In this document: piece by piece, positions 36,786 through 46,428 of the stretch
How the letters are laid out: every line of letters starts with the position of its first letter
How positions within the stretch are numbered: the first letter of the stretch is position 1
From: Mytilinidion resinicola
Taxonomy: Eukaryota; Ascomycota; Dothideomycetes; Mytilinidiales; Mytilinidiaceae
Direction: 5' to 3'
DNA: 64,000 nt
NCBI RefSeq assembly: GCF_010093595.1
Contig: NW_022985474.1
Location: forward strand, 5,371 to 69,370
The notes under the pieces: model-generated
Databases searched by the model: none
The model's input: the letters and a program-made list of their open reading frames with translations, nothing else
What the model was told of the DNA's origin: nothing
Program-made: the position numbers and the translations under genes

Positions 36786-37896
36786 AGAGCTCCCGCTTCT
36801 ACAACTATTACCAGCCAGAATGGCGTTTCAACGCGGCTTGACCAGCAGCAACTGACGGAAACCCTGCTAAAGACGGCTGAAGACTATCACACAAAGCCAC
36901 TATGGGCACAGATGGCACACCTCAATCCCCCTTTACCTAATCCAAAATGTCAACCTCACGTTTGGGAATACGAGAAGATCCAACCGAGTGTGCTACAAGC
37001 TGGTGAGCTCATTACTGAGAAACAAGCGGAACGACGTGTATTAATGCTCGTAAATCCCTCTCGAGGTAAGAAACCCCCTCATGAATATTAGAAGGCTCAC
37101 GCGTATGCAGAGGCGCCTTACACGACTGATACCATTTACGCTGGGCTTCAGCTGGTTATGCCCAACGAGACCGCGCCAGCTCATCGCCACACTGCCTTTG
37201 CCTGTCACTTTATCATCGAGGGTAATGGTGGCTTCACTGCTGTGCATGATTGACGCATCCAGATGCAACGCGGCGACGTTATCTTGACCCCGACCTGGAA
37301 CTGGCACGATCACGGCAAAGATGGCTCCGGACCGATGATTTGGCTGGATGGCCTTGATCTCCCAAGCTTTGTACACTTCCCTGTTCATTGTGTAGAGCAT
37401 TATGCCGACCCACGCTATCCGGCCAAGGACGTAGATACTTCCGCTTCTACCATTGTCTTCCCATAGACCCGTATGAAGGCCCAACTAGACGCAGGCAGCG
37501 GGGAGAGCACGACGAGGGGCTACTTGAAAGCCGATGGATCTGAAAGCACGTCATGGCGGCCTTGCTTTGATTGAAAACTAATAAAGTCCAGTAAGCTGCA
37601 CGCTAGGTGCTGCCGCCACTCGCATCTCTCCAGGAACATCTACTCCAAAGATTCAGGAGACGGCTTCGTCAATCTTCCATGTTATTGAGGCCTGCGGAAC
37701 TTCCACGATTGACGGAAAAGAGTTCAGTTGGAAAAAGTGCGATGCGTTCTGCATTCCTTCGTGGCATGAGTACCAACACCATGCGGGCGATGGAGAGACG
37801 GTGTACTTGTACAGAGTGCATGATAAGCCCATGCTACAACCACTCGGGTTTTATCGATACAATGGGCAAGATGTGGAATCGTTAGTGTCTGAGTAA
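36786..37896 (+). pseudogene. Gentisate 1,2-dioxygenase, start lost and two in-frame stops
   Basis: A cupin dioxygenase that opens the gentisate ring with Fe(II) and O2 to maleylpyruvate. Exon 1 (to 37,065) reads LTETLLKTAEDYHTKPLW and ends ERRVLMLVNPSR; a 45-bp intron follows. Exon 2 has the first cupin with APAHRHTAF and FIIEGNGG and then [13 protein letters not shown], which carry the His metal ligands. The C-terminal cupin reads IFHVIEACGTSTIDGKEF, CIPSWHEYQHHAGDGE and LYRVHDKPMLQPLGFYRYNG, ending TAA at 37,894. Lesions: no ATG in frame (AGA at 36,786 sits where the start is expected), TGA at 37,251-37,253, and TAG at 37,464-37,466 where Trp is expected. The junction near 37,530-37,610 needs one more intron whose donor I could not fix. 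Very probably dead. Confidence 0.88.
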
Positions 37897-38228
37897 ACTG
37901 TTAGGGAATATCTGCTCTGTTGATATCGGAAGGCTGTTTTACTTCAATAGCTTTTGCAGATATTTTCTCCCATGATCTTATTTGATGATGTACATTTGCT
38001 GTGACTCCCCCTCAAAGAATTGAAAGCAGTGTTTCCGATCGACTGTGTAAGCTAGGTAAGCATGTAATCCTTCTTTTGATCAGACATTTATTTTAACGAC
38101 AAAGACGTAGAGTTGCTGTCAACAGCCACGATTCATTCTTCTTGCACGAGGAGACGAAACCATTGCGCAGGATTCGCGATGATGAAGCTCTCCTGAATTA
38201 TTCATTGTGATCTCATGATAAAACGCCG
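37897..38228. other. Intergenic between convergent genes
   Basis: 332 bp between the dioxygenase and the FAH-family gene, which converge here. No coding signal. It should contain both polyadenylation regions. Confidence 0.5.
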
Positions 38229-39159
38229 CTATGCGAATTTGACCCCGTTCCTAAGAGTGCCAATCTTGCTTATTGAAATTTCCATGACCGTTCCCGGCAC
38301 AAGATATTTCGGTGGCTGCAGCCCAGCTCCAACGCCGCCCGGAGTTCCCGTCATGACCACTGATCCCTTGCGCAACGTTGTACCCTGAGATAGATAATAC
38401 ACAAGATATGCACAATCAAAGAGCAAATCGCTGATGTACTCTTTCTGCCTCACTTCCCCATCCACAATCGTCTGCAACAACAGTTCTTTAGGATCTCCAA
38501 TCAACTCAGAAGCAATGAGCGCAGGACCGAGCGGAGCAAACGTGTTGAAGCCTTTGGAGAAACCCCATTGCGGAACTCGGCCTGCCAGATTCGGGTCGCG
38601 CTGCATTTTGCGCGATGATACGTCGTTGCTGGCCGTGTACGCAGCAATATAGTCCATTGCACTTTCGAGTGGAACGTCCTTCGCATCTTTTCCAATCGCC
38701 AAGACCAACTCGCCCTCATAGTCTGCTTGGTCATTTTGAGCAATCTGAGGAATGATAACATCTTCATCATGATCGTGGACGCAGGTAGAAAATGAATGGA
38801 AAAGGCGGTGGAGTTCGACCGGCTTCTCTGACTTCAAAACATCAGCAGCGCGTAACGGGCAGTATTGGAGGCCATTAATTACTATGTTTGGCATAATTGA
38901 GCCCTACGCAGCGCAGAATGTCTAGGTTATTTGGTGCGAGTGGTCCCAATAGCTTCTTGACGGTGACAATCTCATTAGAAACTCTGGTCACTCCTGAGAT
39001 GTCGTATGGGTCTTCTCCGATGATGACTTTTGCCTGTAGCTTGGCGTCTTCAGTAGTCCTGCTCAAGTCGAAGTCTGGATCCGGGAGAATTGGCCCTCCG
39101 CGAAGAAGACGACCATCTGTGGCGACAAAGCGAATCAATCTGGGCCACGTGACTCGCAT
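38229..39159 (-). pseudogene. Fumarylacetoacetate hydrolase-family enzyme (fumaryl/maleylpyruvate hydrolase type), frameshifted
   Basis: Exon 1 (39,159-38,883) reads LLGPLAPNNLDILRCVGLNY. A 51-bp intron (38,832-38,882) follows. Exon 2 reads REAGRTPPPFPFIFY and then must change frame near 38,785 to continue STCVHDHDEDVIIPQIAQND. The rest is the FAH core: DYEGELVLAIGKDAKDV, with acidic metal ligands, AYTASNDVSSR, GFNTFAPLGPALI and GTPGGVGAGL. The missing bases look like a slipped deletion between two TCTAC copies. The enzyme would hydrolyse the ring-opened product of gentisate to pyruvate plus fumarate or maleate, finishing the pathway. It diverges from the aldehyde dehydrogenase gene across 321 bp. 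Confidence 0.84.
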
Positions 39160-39480
39160 CTTCGGAGGCTGTATGGGAACTGGATATCTGCATTAAAATC
39201 CGGCAGATTTCGGTTTTAGAGTCCCTCGAATAGCTTCAAGGCAGTTTAGTAGCCAGCGGGACGCCGGGCCCGGTATGTATATCCTACATCGGATGTCGGC
39301 TTCCCGCCCGTGAAAGCCGCAACCCAATCAAGGACCTCCCCACAGAATTTACTCCTAAAGGTAAAGTGTCTGCCAGCAGACCCCTCAAGCATAAAATATT
39401 CCACAGGCTGCAGGAAACTGGTCGTCCACCCAACAAATAAAGAACCCCCGATTCGATCAGTCTCCAAATCACAACAAGTC
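39160..39480. promoter_or_regulatory. Divergent promoter between FAH-family and aldehyde dehydrogenase genes
   Basis: 321 bp. It contains a CCG/CGG pair (CCGGCAGATTTCGG, near 39,200) loosely similar to the motifs in the other two divergent promoters. An 88-codon minus-strand ORF here shows no domain. Confidence 0.3.
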
Positions 39481-41070
39481 ATGACAAATTCCACAACCGT
39501 TCCACTCATCATTCATGGTGTTGACGTCTTGAACGGATCCGCCAACGAGCCTGCTTCGTTATTCAGGCCCAACCCAGACAACGATAGCAATCGTGGTGTC
39601 TATGCCGCCGGGGCGACACCAGCATTATGCGTACAAGCAGTCGAATCGTGCGCCGATGCATTCGCAACTTGGAGAGATTCGCAGCCGTATGAACGGCGGA
39701 GGCTATTCAACAACCTTGCAAAGGTAACCATGAGCACATCAAATACTATGAAGGTAGATTCTGATAATTTGACAGCTTCTTCGGGCTAAAGAAGGCGAAA
39801 TACAGACGCTTATAGAGCAAGAGATTTTGTGCTCGGCCTTATGGGCAAAGATAAATGTCAACGATTCGATTGCACTAGCCGAAGAGGTCGCCGCCACAGT
39901 AACTTCCGGGGTCTTATCCGGTCTGGCTCCCATTATAAGGGATCCAGAGGCACATGCAGTAGTTTTTAAAGAGCCATTTGGTGTGGTGCTTGGTATCGCC
40001 CCATGGAATGCACCACTGATCCTCGGACTTCGAGCTGTTGCCGCAGCAGTAGCCGCGGGAAATACTGTCTTGCTCAAAGTGGGTTACCAACTTGCTGATG
40101 TTTGGCTGAAGCAATGATAACTGACGCGACGTAGGGGTCTGAAATCAGTCCTAGAACCCACTATTCGCTCGCGAAGCTCTTTCAGGATGCTGGCTTCCCT
40201 CCAGGAGTGGTCAACTACATCCAACACTCCCCGGAGGATGCGGTGAGCTGCTTCGAAGCCCTAATATCTCACGGCGCTGTGCAAAAGTGTAACTTTACTG
40301 GTTCTACGGCAGTTGGTCGGCATGTTGCGCAGCGAGCCGCATTCTATCTCAAACCCGTGGTCCTGGAGCTAGGAGGCAAAAACTGCGCCATCGTGCTTGA
40401 GGATGCGGATCTCACAAAAGCGGTGGACCAGGTACTACTCGGAGCGTTTCTCAATGTAAGTCGATGAACTCTTCAAAAAGATGGGCTTTCTGACTGTCTG
40501 GAATAATAGTCTGGCCAAATCTGCATGTCCACGGACCTGGTATTAGTGGCACAATTAGTGGAGCAGCAGTTCCGAAGACTTCTACATCAGAAGCTGTCAG
40601 ATGGTTCACAACAGGTTACGGAGGTCATCAGTCAGAAAAGCCGGTCAAGAATCGATGCACTCGTCAGTAACGCAGTACAAAAAGGGGCAAGCACAACGAC
40701 GGCAGAAACGGGGACTCGTGCCTCGTCAATCATCATCGGAGATGTCACTCCACACATGGAATTTTGGGAGCAAGAGTCATTTGGACCATTGCTGGGCTTA
40801 CGGGTGTTCGATGAAGAGGAGGCAGCTATCCAGATGGTGAACGATTCTCCGTACGGATTATCGGGCGCGATCTTCAGTCGCAACTACCTCAAGGCTTTGA
40901 AGCTCGCGAAAAGGCTTAACATGGGCGCTGTCCATATTAACTCAGCCACTGTGCACGATGAAGCTTGTTTGCCGCACGGGGGCAGGAAGGAGAGTGGATG
41001 GGGACGGTTTGGGGCGCACTGGGGCTTCGAGGAATTCCTACAAACGAAAACCATCATCCTGCATCCTTGA
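39481..41070 (+). CDS. Aldehyde dehydrogenase, salicylaldehyde/vanillin dehydrogenase type
   Basis: Four exons (39,481-39,723; 39,776-40,078; 40,135-40,455; 40,510-41,070) splice into 475 residues without lesions. The cofactor region includes FGVVLGIAPWNAPLILGLRA and AGNTVLLK. NFTGSTAVGR is the NAD-binding glycine turn. LELGGKN carries the general-base Glu and GQICMST the nucleophile Cys. ESFGPLLGLRVF and NDSPYGLSGAIFS match the C-terminal signature. The family oxidises aromatic aldehydes to acids with NAD(P)+ in the cytosol. Here it fits between the oxygenase, which would release aldehydes, and the monooxygenase, which needs benzoates. ATG 39,481 is chosen because the family N-terminus begins directly there; an upstream ATG at 39,310 adds unrelated sequence. 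Confidence 0.88.
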
Positions 41071-41779
41071 CTGGAGTCGAGATAATCAGCGTTTTCCTAA
41101 CCCTCTTACTGCTGGAGAAGAAATGCAAATGTCTGAAGTATAGCAGGTTGTCAAGCTTGTGACCCTTTGCAACGCGGTGAGCCTCGATCGGGACACAACG
41201 CATGCGGCTAGGGACACTTACTAGGTAGCAAAACGGAAATCAATACTCAAACACCCGCTTTGCATACACTTACAAGTATCTCCAGTGTTGCTATGCTACC
41301 CGTAGACCATGCAATTTGCCAAGCCTTCGAGTCCGTTTGACGCGTTGCCTGTGTTGCCTGTGTTGCCTGTGTTGCATGTGTCGCCTGTGCTGCCTGTGTG
41401 CCTCCATCGCCATTGCAACTCTTCTCTTCTCCTCAAAGTCTTTTCCGGTGATAGTGCTTCTCGGCCGCGTTCCGGCTTCCGGTCCCCTCTTCCTCTTCTA
41501 TAACCCGCCGGCCATTGGGATGTGACGCTCAAAAGATGGATTCTGCCGCCCAATCGGACGGACGCAAAGCCATCGGGGAGTTAAGCTTCTCATATCCGGG
41601 CGTGCCTGCTCCGCTCGCGGCGCGCGGCATCGCGTTGCAAGGAGCAGTATTCTAGGGGCTATTTAGCGGCGCAGAAGCCCATGCCGCTAAAGTTAAACCA
41701 TCTCAATTCGGTTCGACCTCACCAAATCCCTCTGCGAAGGAGTTCTTAGCAACGGAAGTCGAGCTTCAACAATATCAGT
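41071..41779. other. Intergenic upstream of the carotenoid-oxygenase gene
   Basis: 709 bp with no supported gene apart from a short 9-bp tandem repeat. The oxygenase promoter should lie in the right part. Confidence 0.5.
41343..41402. repeat. Short tandem repeat, 9-bp unit TGTTGCCTG
   Basis: About six to seven copies, the first three perfect and the later ones with single changes (TGTTGCATG, TGTCGCCTG, TGCTGCCTG). The overlapping short ORFs in both directions are repeat-derived. Confidence 0.8.
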
Positions 41780-43431
41780 ATGGCCGGCCACTTCAGATCA
41801 ACACACCCAAGGAGCGCGTTTCCCGATCTCCCGCAGTTCTCGGGCTTCATGAAGCCATGTCGTTTCGAGGGAGAGGTCCAGAATCTCGAAATCCGTGGCG
41901 AAATACCCTCCGAAGTCGACGGCACATTCTATAGAGTCATGCCAGATCCGCAACTGTCCCCACTCATCGAAAATGACCCGGTACGCGAACCCTCCCTGCT
42001 GCGACTTCACCGCGATGACCACCATTGGCTGATTCGGTAAATGTAGTGGTTCAATGGAGACGGCAACATCAGCGCGTTTCGAATAAAGGACGGGCACTGT
42101 CATTTCAAGCAGAAATACGTCAGAACCGAAAAGTTCGTGAAAGAGAGAGAGGCGAAACGAGCCTTGCTTGGTAAGATGCTCCCATGTTTACCTTCTTGAA
42201 GATTTTCTTACTATTCCCTTAAAGGCAAGTACCGCAATAAGTTTACCGACGCTGTGGAATTCAAGGTTCGAAGCACCGCAAATACCAACGTCCTGTTCTT
42301 CAATGGCCGTCTGCTTGCCTGCAAAGAAGATTCTCCGCCATATTCTCTCGACCCGGAAACGCTCGAAACAATTGGTCTGGAAGGTTTCGATGGCCAACTG
42401 CCCTGTTTGACTTTTACAGCTCACCCAAAACTCGATGGCGACGAGCTTCTTTGCTTCGGCTACGAAGCTAAGGGTGATGGCACTCCCGACGTGTGCTACT
42501 TTACTATTGATTCTACTGGAAAATTCACTGAAACTGTATGGCTTGTTGCACCTATCGTGGCGATGATTCATGATTTCGCCATCACAAAGAATTGGGTAAG
42601 ATGACGCGTCCTGCTAAATACTTCTGAGACCGATGATTAACGGACTTAGGTATTGTTTCCAATTATTCCACAAATATGCGATTTTGAACGTATGAAAAAA
42701 GGAGGCGAGTACTGGTAATGGGACTCAAACGTCCCATTCTATCTCGGAGTCCTCCCACGCCATGGTGCATCTGGTTCCGACGTCAAATGGTTTCGCGCGC
42801 TAAATGCTTTCCCAGTTATACCGTTAATGCTTATGAAGACGATTCGGGCAATTTGGTGTTTGATCTGCCACTCACAGATAAGAACGTGTTCTTCTAGTAG
42901 CCAGATGCCGACAGCAATGCGCCCAAACCCGAGACAATTGCAGCAAAACTCCTCCGATTCACTTTCGATCCTCACTCTACCGATCTCGACCTCCCAGAGT
43001 CTCAAATCATTGGCAGCGAGGACTGTGAGTTCCCTCGCATTGACGAAAGATTCTCAGGAAAAAGGCATGTGCATGCATTCTTTGATTTGATGGATCCGCG
43101 GTTGGGAACTGACTTTGGAACAATTGCACCTAGAATGGGCGGTGGACACCCGCTATACAATGCATTGGGCCATCTTGACTACAAGTCTATGAAGATTCAA
43201 AAGTACTTCCCAGGTCGAACACATCTAGTGCAGGAACCGGTCTTTATTCCAAGGAAAGGTGCAGATACGGCCGAAGGCGACGGTTGGGTTGTGGCTCTCG
43301 TCAATAACTATGCTACCATGGGCAGTGAGTTGCATATCGTGGATACTAGAGACTTTGAAAAATCGCAAGCAGTCATTGATTTGCCGGTACGACTAAGGGC
43401 TGGCCTGCACGGTAATTGGGTTGACGCATAG
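41780..43431 (+). pseudogene. Carotenoid cleavage oxygenase-family enzyme (lignostilbene/resveratrol-cleaving type), broken
   Basis: Exons 41,780-41,980, 42,047-42,170, 42,225-42,595 and 42,650-43,431 rebuild a seven-bladed propeller oxygenase. It would use Fe(II) and O2 to split a carbon-carbon double bond into two aldehydes. All four iron-ligand His regions are present: FTAHPKLDGD, MIHDFAITKN, KRHVHAFFD and GLHGNWVDA. The N-terminus has EIPSEVDGTFYRVMPDP and WFNGDGNISAFRI. The propeller ending and length fit the fungal CAO-1-like branch that cleaves stilbenes. Lesions: TAA at 42,716-42,718, a one-base frameshift near 42,810, and tandem TAG TAG at 42,895-42,900 where the family has two Trp. 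All three stops are compatible with C-to-T change at CpA. Substrate class is inferred from family resemblance and neighbours. Confidence 0.86.
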
Positions 43432-44456
43432 GAATTTGGACTTTTATCGGTGGTCTGACGACTGTGCGGTAGATTCTTGCTTCAGCGCGGTGAGAGATGG
43501 ATTCTAACCCATCGTAAAAAGTTTTATGAGAATGAAGAATTGGATACTTTTAGAGAGTTCAGCTAGACGCTGGCGGCCCGTAACGTGAAGATGATAGCGG
43601 GGGATGTCTATTCCTGGCGCCACTATCTGTCAATTCAACTCATATGCCAGCTCCTCAAACTGGCTTGATAGCAGCATATCATAATGACAATCCAAGAGTA
43701 AGTAGAGCTCAACGACACCCCAAACACCCGCGCGTGATAGCTTCACGGCTTGGAATAGAGTGTCACTCATCCTATCTTATGAACGATAGACTGTGTGCGA
43801 GTTAGATTCCGTCGCATGATAACTCGAGCAACACGGTTACAAAGAGGCGTGAACCCATGGCGTCAATAAGTGAGAAGGCTAGGGAAACCCAGGCGGCTGC
43901 GAGGTGGACCACGTGACATGGCTGCCGCCGAATCTCACGTAGGTAGAAAGAGACATTGTTTTGGATCTGCTTAGGAACAAACACCATCAGCAATGAAGCG
44001 AACGGAGAGCTTAAGATAGGAATACTAAATCTCTGTGCATGCGAGGATAGCGAGCACAGGCGAAAGAAGGAAAGGAGTCGAACGCTAAGCCGAGCAGTCT
44101 CGCTGAACAGTCCAGTAAAAATGGCGGCATGCAAGCTGTAGGCTAACCGCTTTTTTGAAGTGAAACTTAACTTAGTTAGTTTGATTACGTGCAGATTACT
44201 AAGTCGGACTTCCCAGCATGTCCGACTTTGATGCCCGATTCGTCCGACTGGACGCAAGCAGCCGCGAACATACATATAGAGCTTTAATGAAGCATCTCGT
44301 CACAACCACAACTCGAAGCCGACGACATAGTTCCATACTACCCAGATACGCCTCCGATATCACATCGCCACTGGCCGCCGAACATCATTCTGAATTCGCA
44401 AGGACGCATTGCCATAGAATCCCCAAGCCCCTAGCCCAGACAGTCTCCCATCCACA
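43432..44456. other. Intergenic
   Basis: About 1 kb with no supported gene. The 157-codon minus-strand ORF at 43,802-44,275 has no recognisable domain, and its N-terminal half overlaps the leader of the isochorismatase-like gene. Confidence 0.45.
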
Positions 44457-45344
44457 ATGTCCAAATCCATCCAAACCCCATACTACGTCCCCGTTTCCCT
44501 CGCACATACCGCCCTTCTCCTCTCCGATGTGCAAACTCAAATCCTGGCCCGTTTCTCCAAAGAGGTCCAACAATCCTACCTCACCGAAATCCAAAAGCTT
44601 CTGGATTTTTTCAGGTCCCAGATCGCCCTTGCAGAATCCGCGGGACAACCCGGGAGCGAGAATGCATTCAGCGGCGTGCCGTTGATCGTGCACCACACGC
44701 TCCCCTTCAATCTGAACAACAACGCCTTTGTGAGCCCGTACAATAAGCTAGCGCATTGGGTAAAGGGTTTGGAAGAAAAGGGGTTCTTTAAGGTAAACAT
44801 GATATTCCAAGCAAAATCGGGCGTCTGAGAAGATCTTCTTGAATCAATGCTGACGGCTTGAGATGCTGTGCAGACAGTGAACGCGAATCCGCACACGCCC
44901 AACTTCTCCATCCCGTCTTCCCTAACCCCACCAGGCGGCTGGGGCGCGTCGAAAGACGAGATCGTACTTGGAAAGCTTCAACCAAACTGCTTTGCGTCTT
45001 CGGATCTGCTAAAGTACCTTCACGCGCGGGGAATCCGGCACGTGATTCTCGTTGGGTTGACGACTATGGGGTCAATTCTTGGTTCGGCGAGGTGAGTTGA
45101 TGATGTCTTTTACGCCACTTATCGGTGTAGGCAAGTTGTAGTAGTTGATCTGGGAGCTAACGATGGCGATTTGACGAATAGGGGCGGCGCGGATCTCGAC
45201 TTTCATATCATCTGCCCGCGTGAAGCGATTATCGATGACGATGCCGAGGTTGACGAGTTTCTCATGACGAAGGTGCTTCCGAAGTTTATCGATGTCGTCC
45301 AGATGGAGGATGTGCTTGCGCTCGGGAGGGAAGCGGGTTCGTAG
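44457..45344 (+). CDS. Isochorismatase-family hydrolase
   Basis: Three exons (44,457-44,792; 44,874-45,091; 45,182-45,344) give an intact 238-residue protein. The family fold is seen in ALLLSDVQTQ (catalytic Asp), VLGKLQPNCFASSDL (catalytic Lys), HVILVGLTTMGSILGSAR and GADLDFHIICPRE. At the position of the usual nucleophilic Cys the sequence has Gly (TTMGS). As I recall the family, Gly replaces this Cys in true isochorismatases such as PhzD, which hydrolyse a vinyl ether without a thiol; cysteine amidohydrolases keep it. A cytosolic role on isochorismate, the precursor of salicylate, would suit an aromatic-acid cluster or a plant-interacting fungus. The substrate is not proven. Confidence 0.8.
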
Positions 45345-45509
45345 GGTACGGCCGTCTTTCCGGATTGTAGATCATCATAGACGATCGACGAAAAGCATTT
45401 AGACGGCATGTGCTAATTTCAGCACCAATGAAAAGCCGGGATCTGAAATTTTGATTTAATTTCCAATCAAGATTTAACCTCTTCTTATAGCATAGAGTTG
45501 CATCTTACG

Positions 45510-45860
45510 CTATTGCAAGATGATTGTCTCCGTCTTTGGCGTCACAATCATGCCTCTGATATTCTCTAGCTTGAGCAACTTCCAGCCAGAGTCTGGGAAT
45601 GCCGACCATGTCCGCTTCGTGAGAGGACCGGGGAGGACGTCGAGACTACCGATGCGCACAGAGAACATGCGCCTAGCCGTTCCATCTGGAACAGATATAG
45701 CGATGGCATAGCCTCCATCTTTGAAGTAGGCGTTGACATCCGACTGGACATCGCGGGGCAACTCTTGGTAAAATATTGCGGGATTTCGGGGCTGGTAGTT
45801 GGCGAAGAGTACGTCAATTTCCAGTAATGAGATGCCGGCTGTAAAACATCTAACCTTAGT
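45510..45860 (-). CDS. Small hypothetical protein, about 105-115 residues
   Basis: The frame ending at 45,510 extends upstream of its first Met (45,761) into GISLLEIDVLFANYQPRNPA, preceded by a TTTTACAG acceptor-like site. A short first exon therefore probably lies near 45,870-45,920. The protein contains AYFKDGGYAIAISVPDGTA and DVLPGPLTKRTWSAF. I recognise no family. It converges on the isochorismatase-like gene. Confidence 0.45.
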   Translation of the reverse strand, partial: TKVRCFTAGISLLEIDVLFANYQPRNPAIFYQELPRDVQSDVNAYFKDGGYAIAISVPDGTARRMFSVRIGSLDVLPGPLTKRTWSAFPDSGWKLLKLENIRGMIVTPKTETIILQ

Positions 45861-45914
45861 AGTTGGGTGTCGTTTGCTACTAGAATTACTTCGCTATTGG
45901 TGCTCTTCGTCGTT

Positions 45915-46428
45915 CATTGTACTCTAAGACGTAAAGCAAGCCGCCTATGCAAGGCCTGCAGTATGCTCGCAAATACTTCAAATGAGCAACTTACGACGCT
46001 TAGTGATTCATAGTAACATCTAGCATCTCAGTCGATTCGCCGAGCCCTTGATCAGGATTAGGATACTGGAGAAGAAAGCAATATCGCTGGATGGAAGCAC
46101 TCGACAAGATGGAGTTAGTTTTCCGTACGTGAAGATGACCTGGCTTTAGCCTGGTTCGCCTTGCAGTGAATTGATTGTCTGCTCAATAACTTCGTGACCC
46201 AATGAAGGGTTTATGGCTGCTGACTATAGACTAGTTGTTGGAAGGAGTAAGTTGGTGTTGAGTCAACAAGGTGGATGAAATCGGCGTGGGGAAGATGTCG
46301 AGTGCGCTCAGTGGCTCCAGCTTTCGGGGCCCTGCCGCTCACCCAATCTCTCCCCTCAACCACCCCCCTCCTTCTCCACCTATCACCGCAGCGACATCTG
46401 CAGCTACTAGATATTTTCGGGGGAACAC
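45915..46428. other. Intergenic upstream of the second Zn2Cys6 gene
   Basis: No supported gene. A 123-codon minus-strand ORF (46,211-46,582) overlaps the start of the regulator and is probably a shadow. Confidence 0.4.

Noticed and set aside
41296..41553. ORFs with repeated NTGNTGN or CLCCLCC patterns
   Set aside because: Produced by the 9-bp tandem repeat in three frames.
44385..44696. 103-codon minus-strand ORF
   Set aside because: Antisense to exon 1 of the isochorismatase-like gene, which has clear family motifs.
23312..45344. Secondary-metabolite biosynthetic cluster
   Set aside because: No polyketide synthase, peptide synthetase, terpene synthase or prenyltransferase core gene is present; the enzymes are catabolic.
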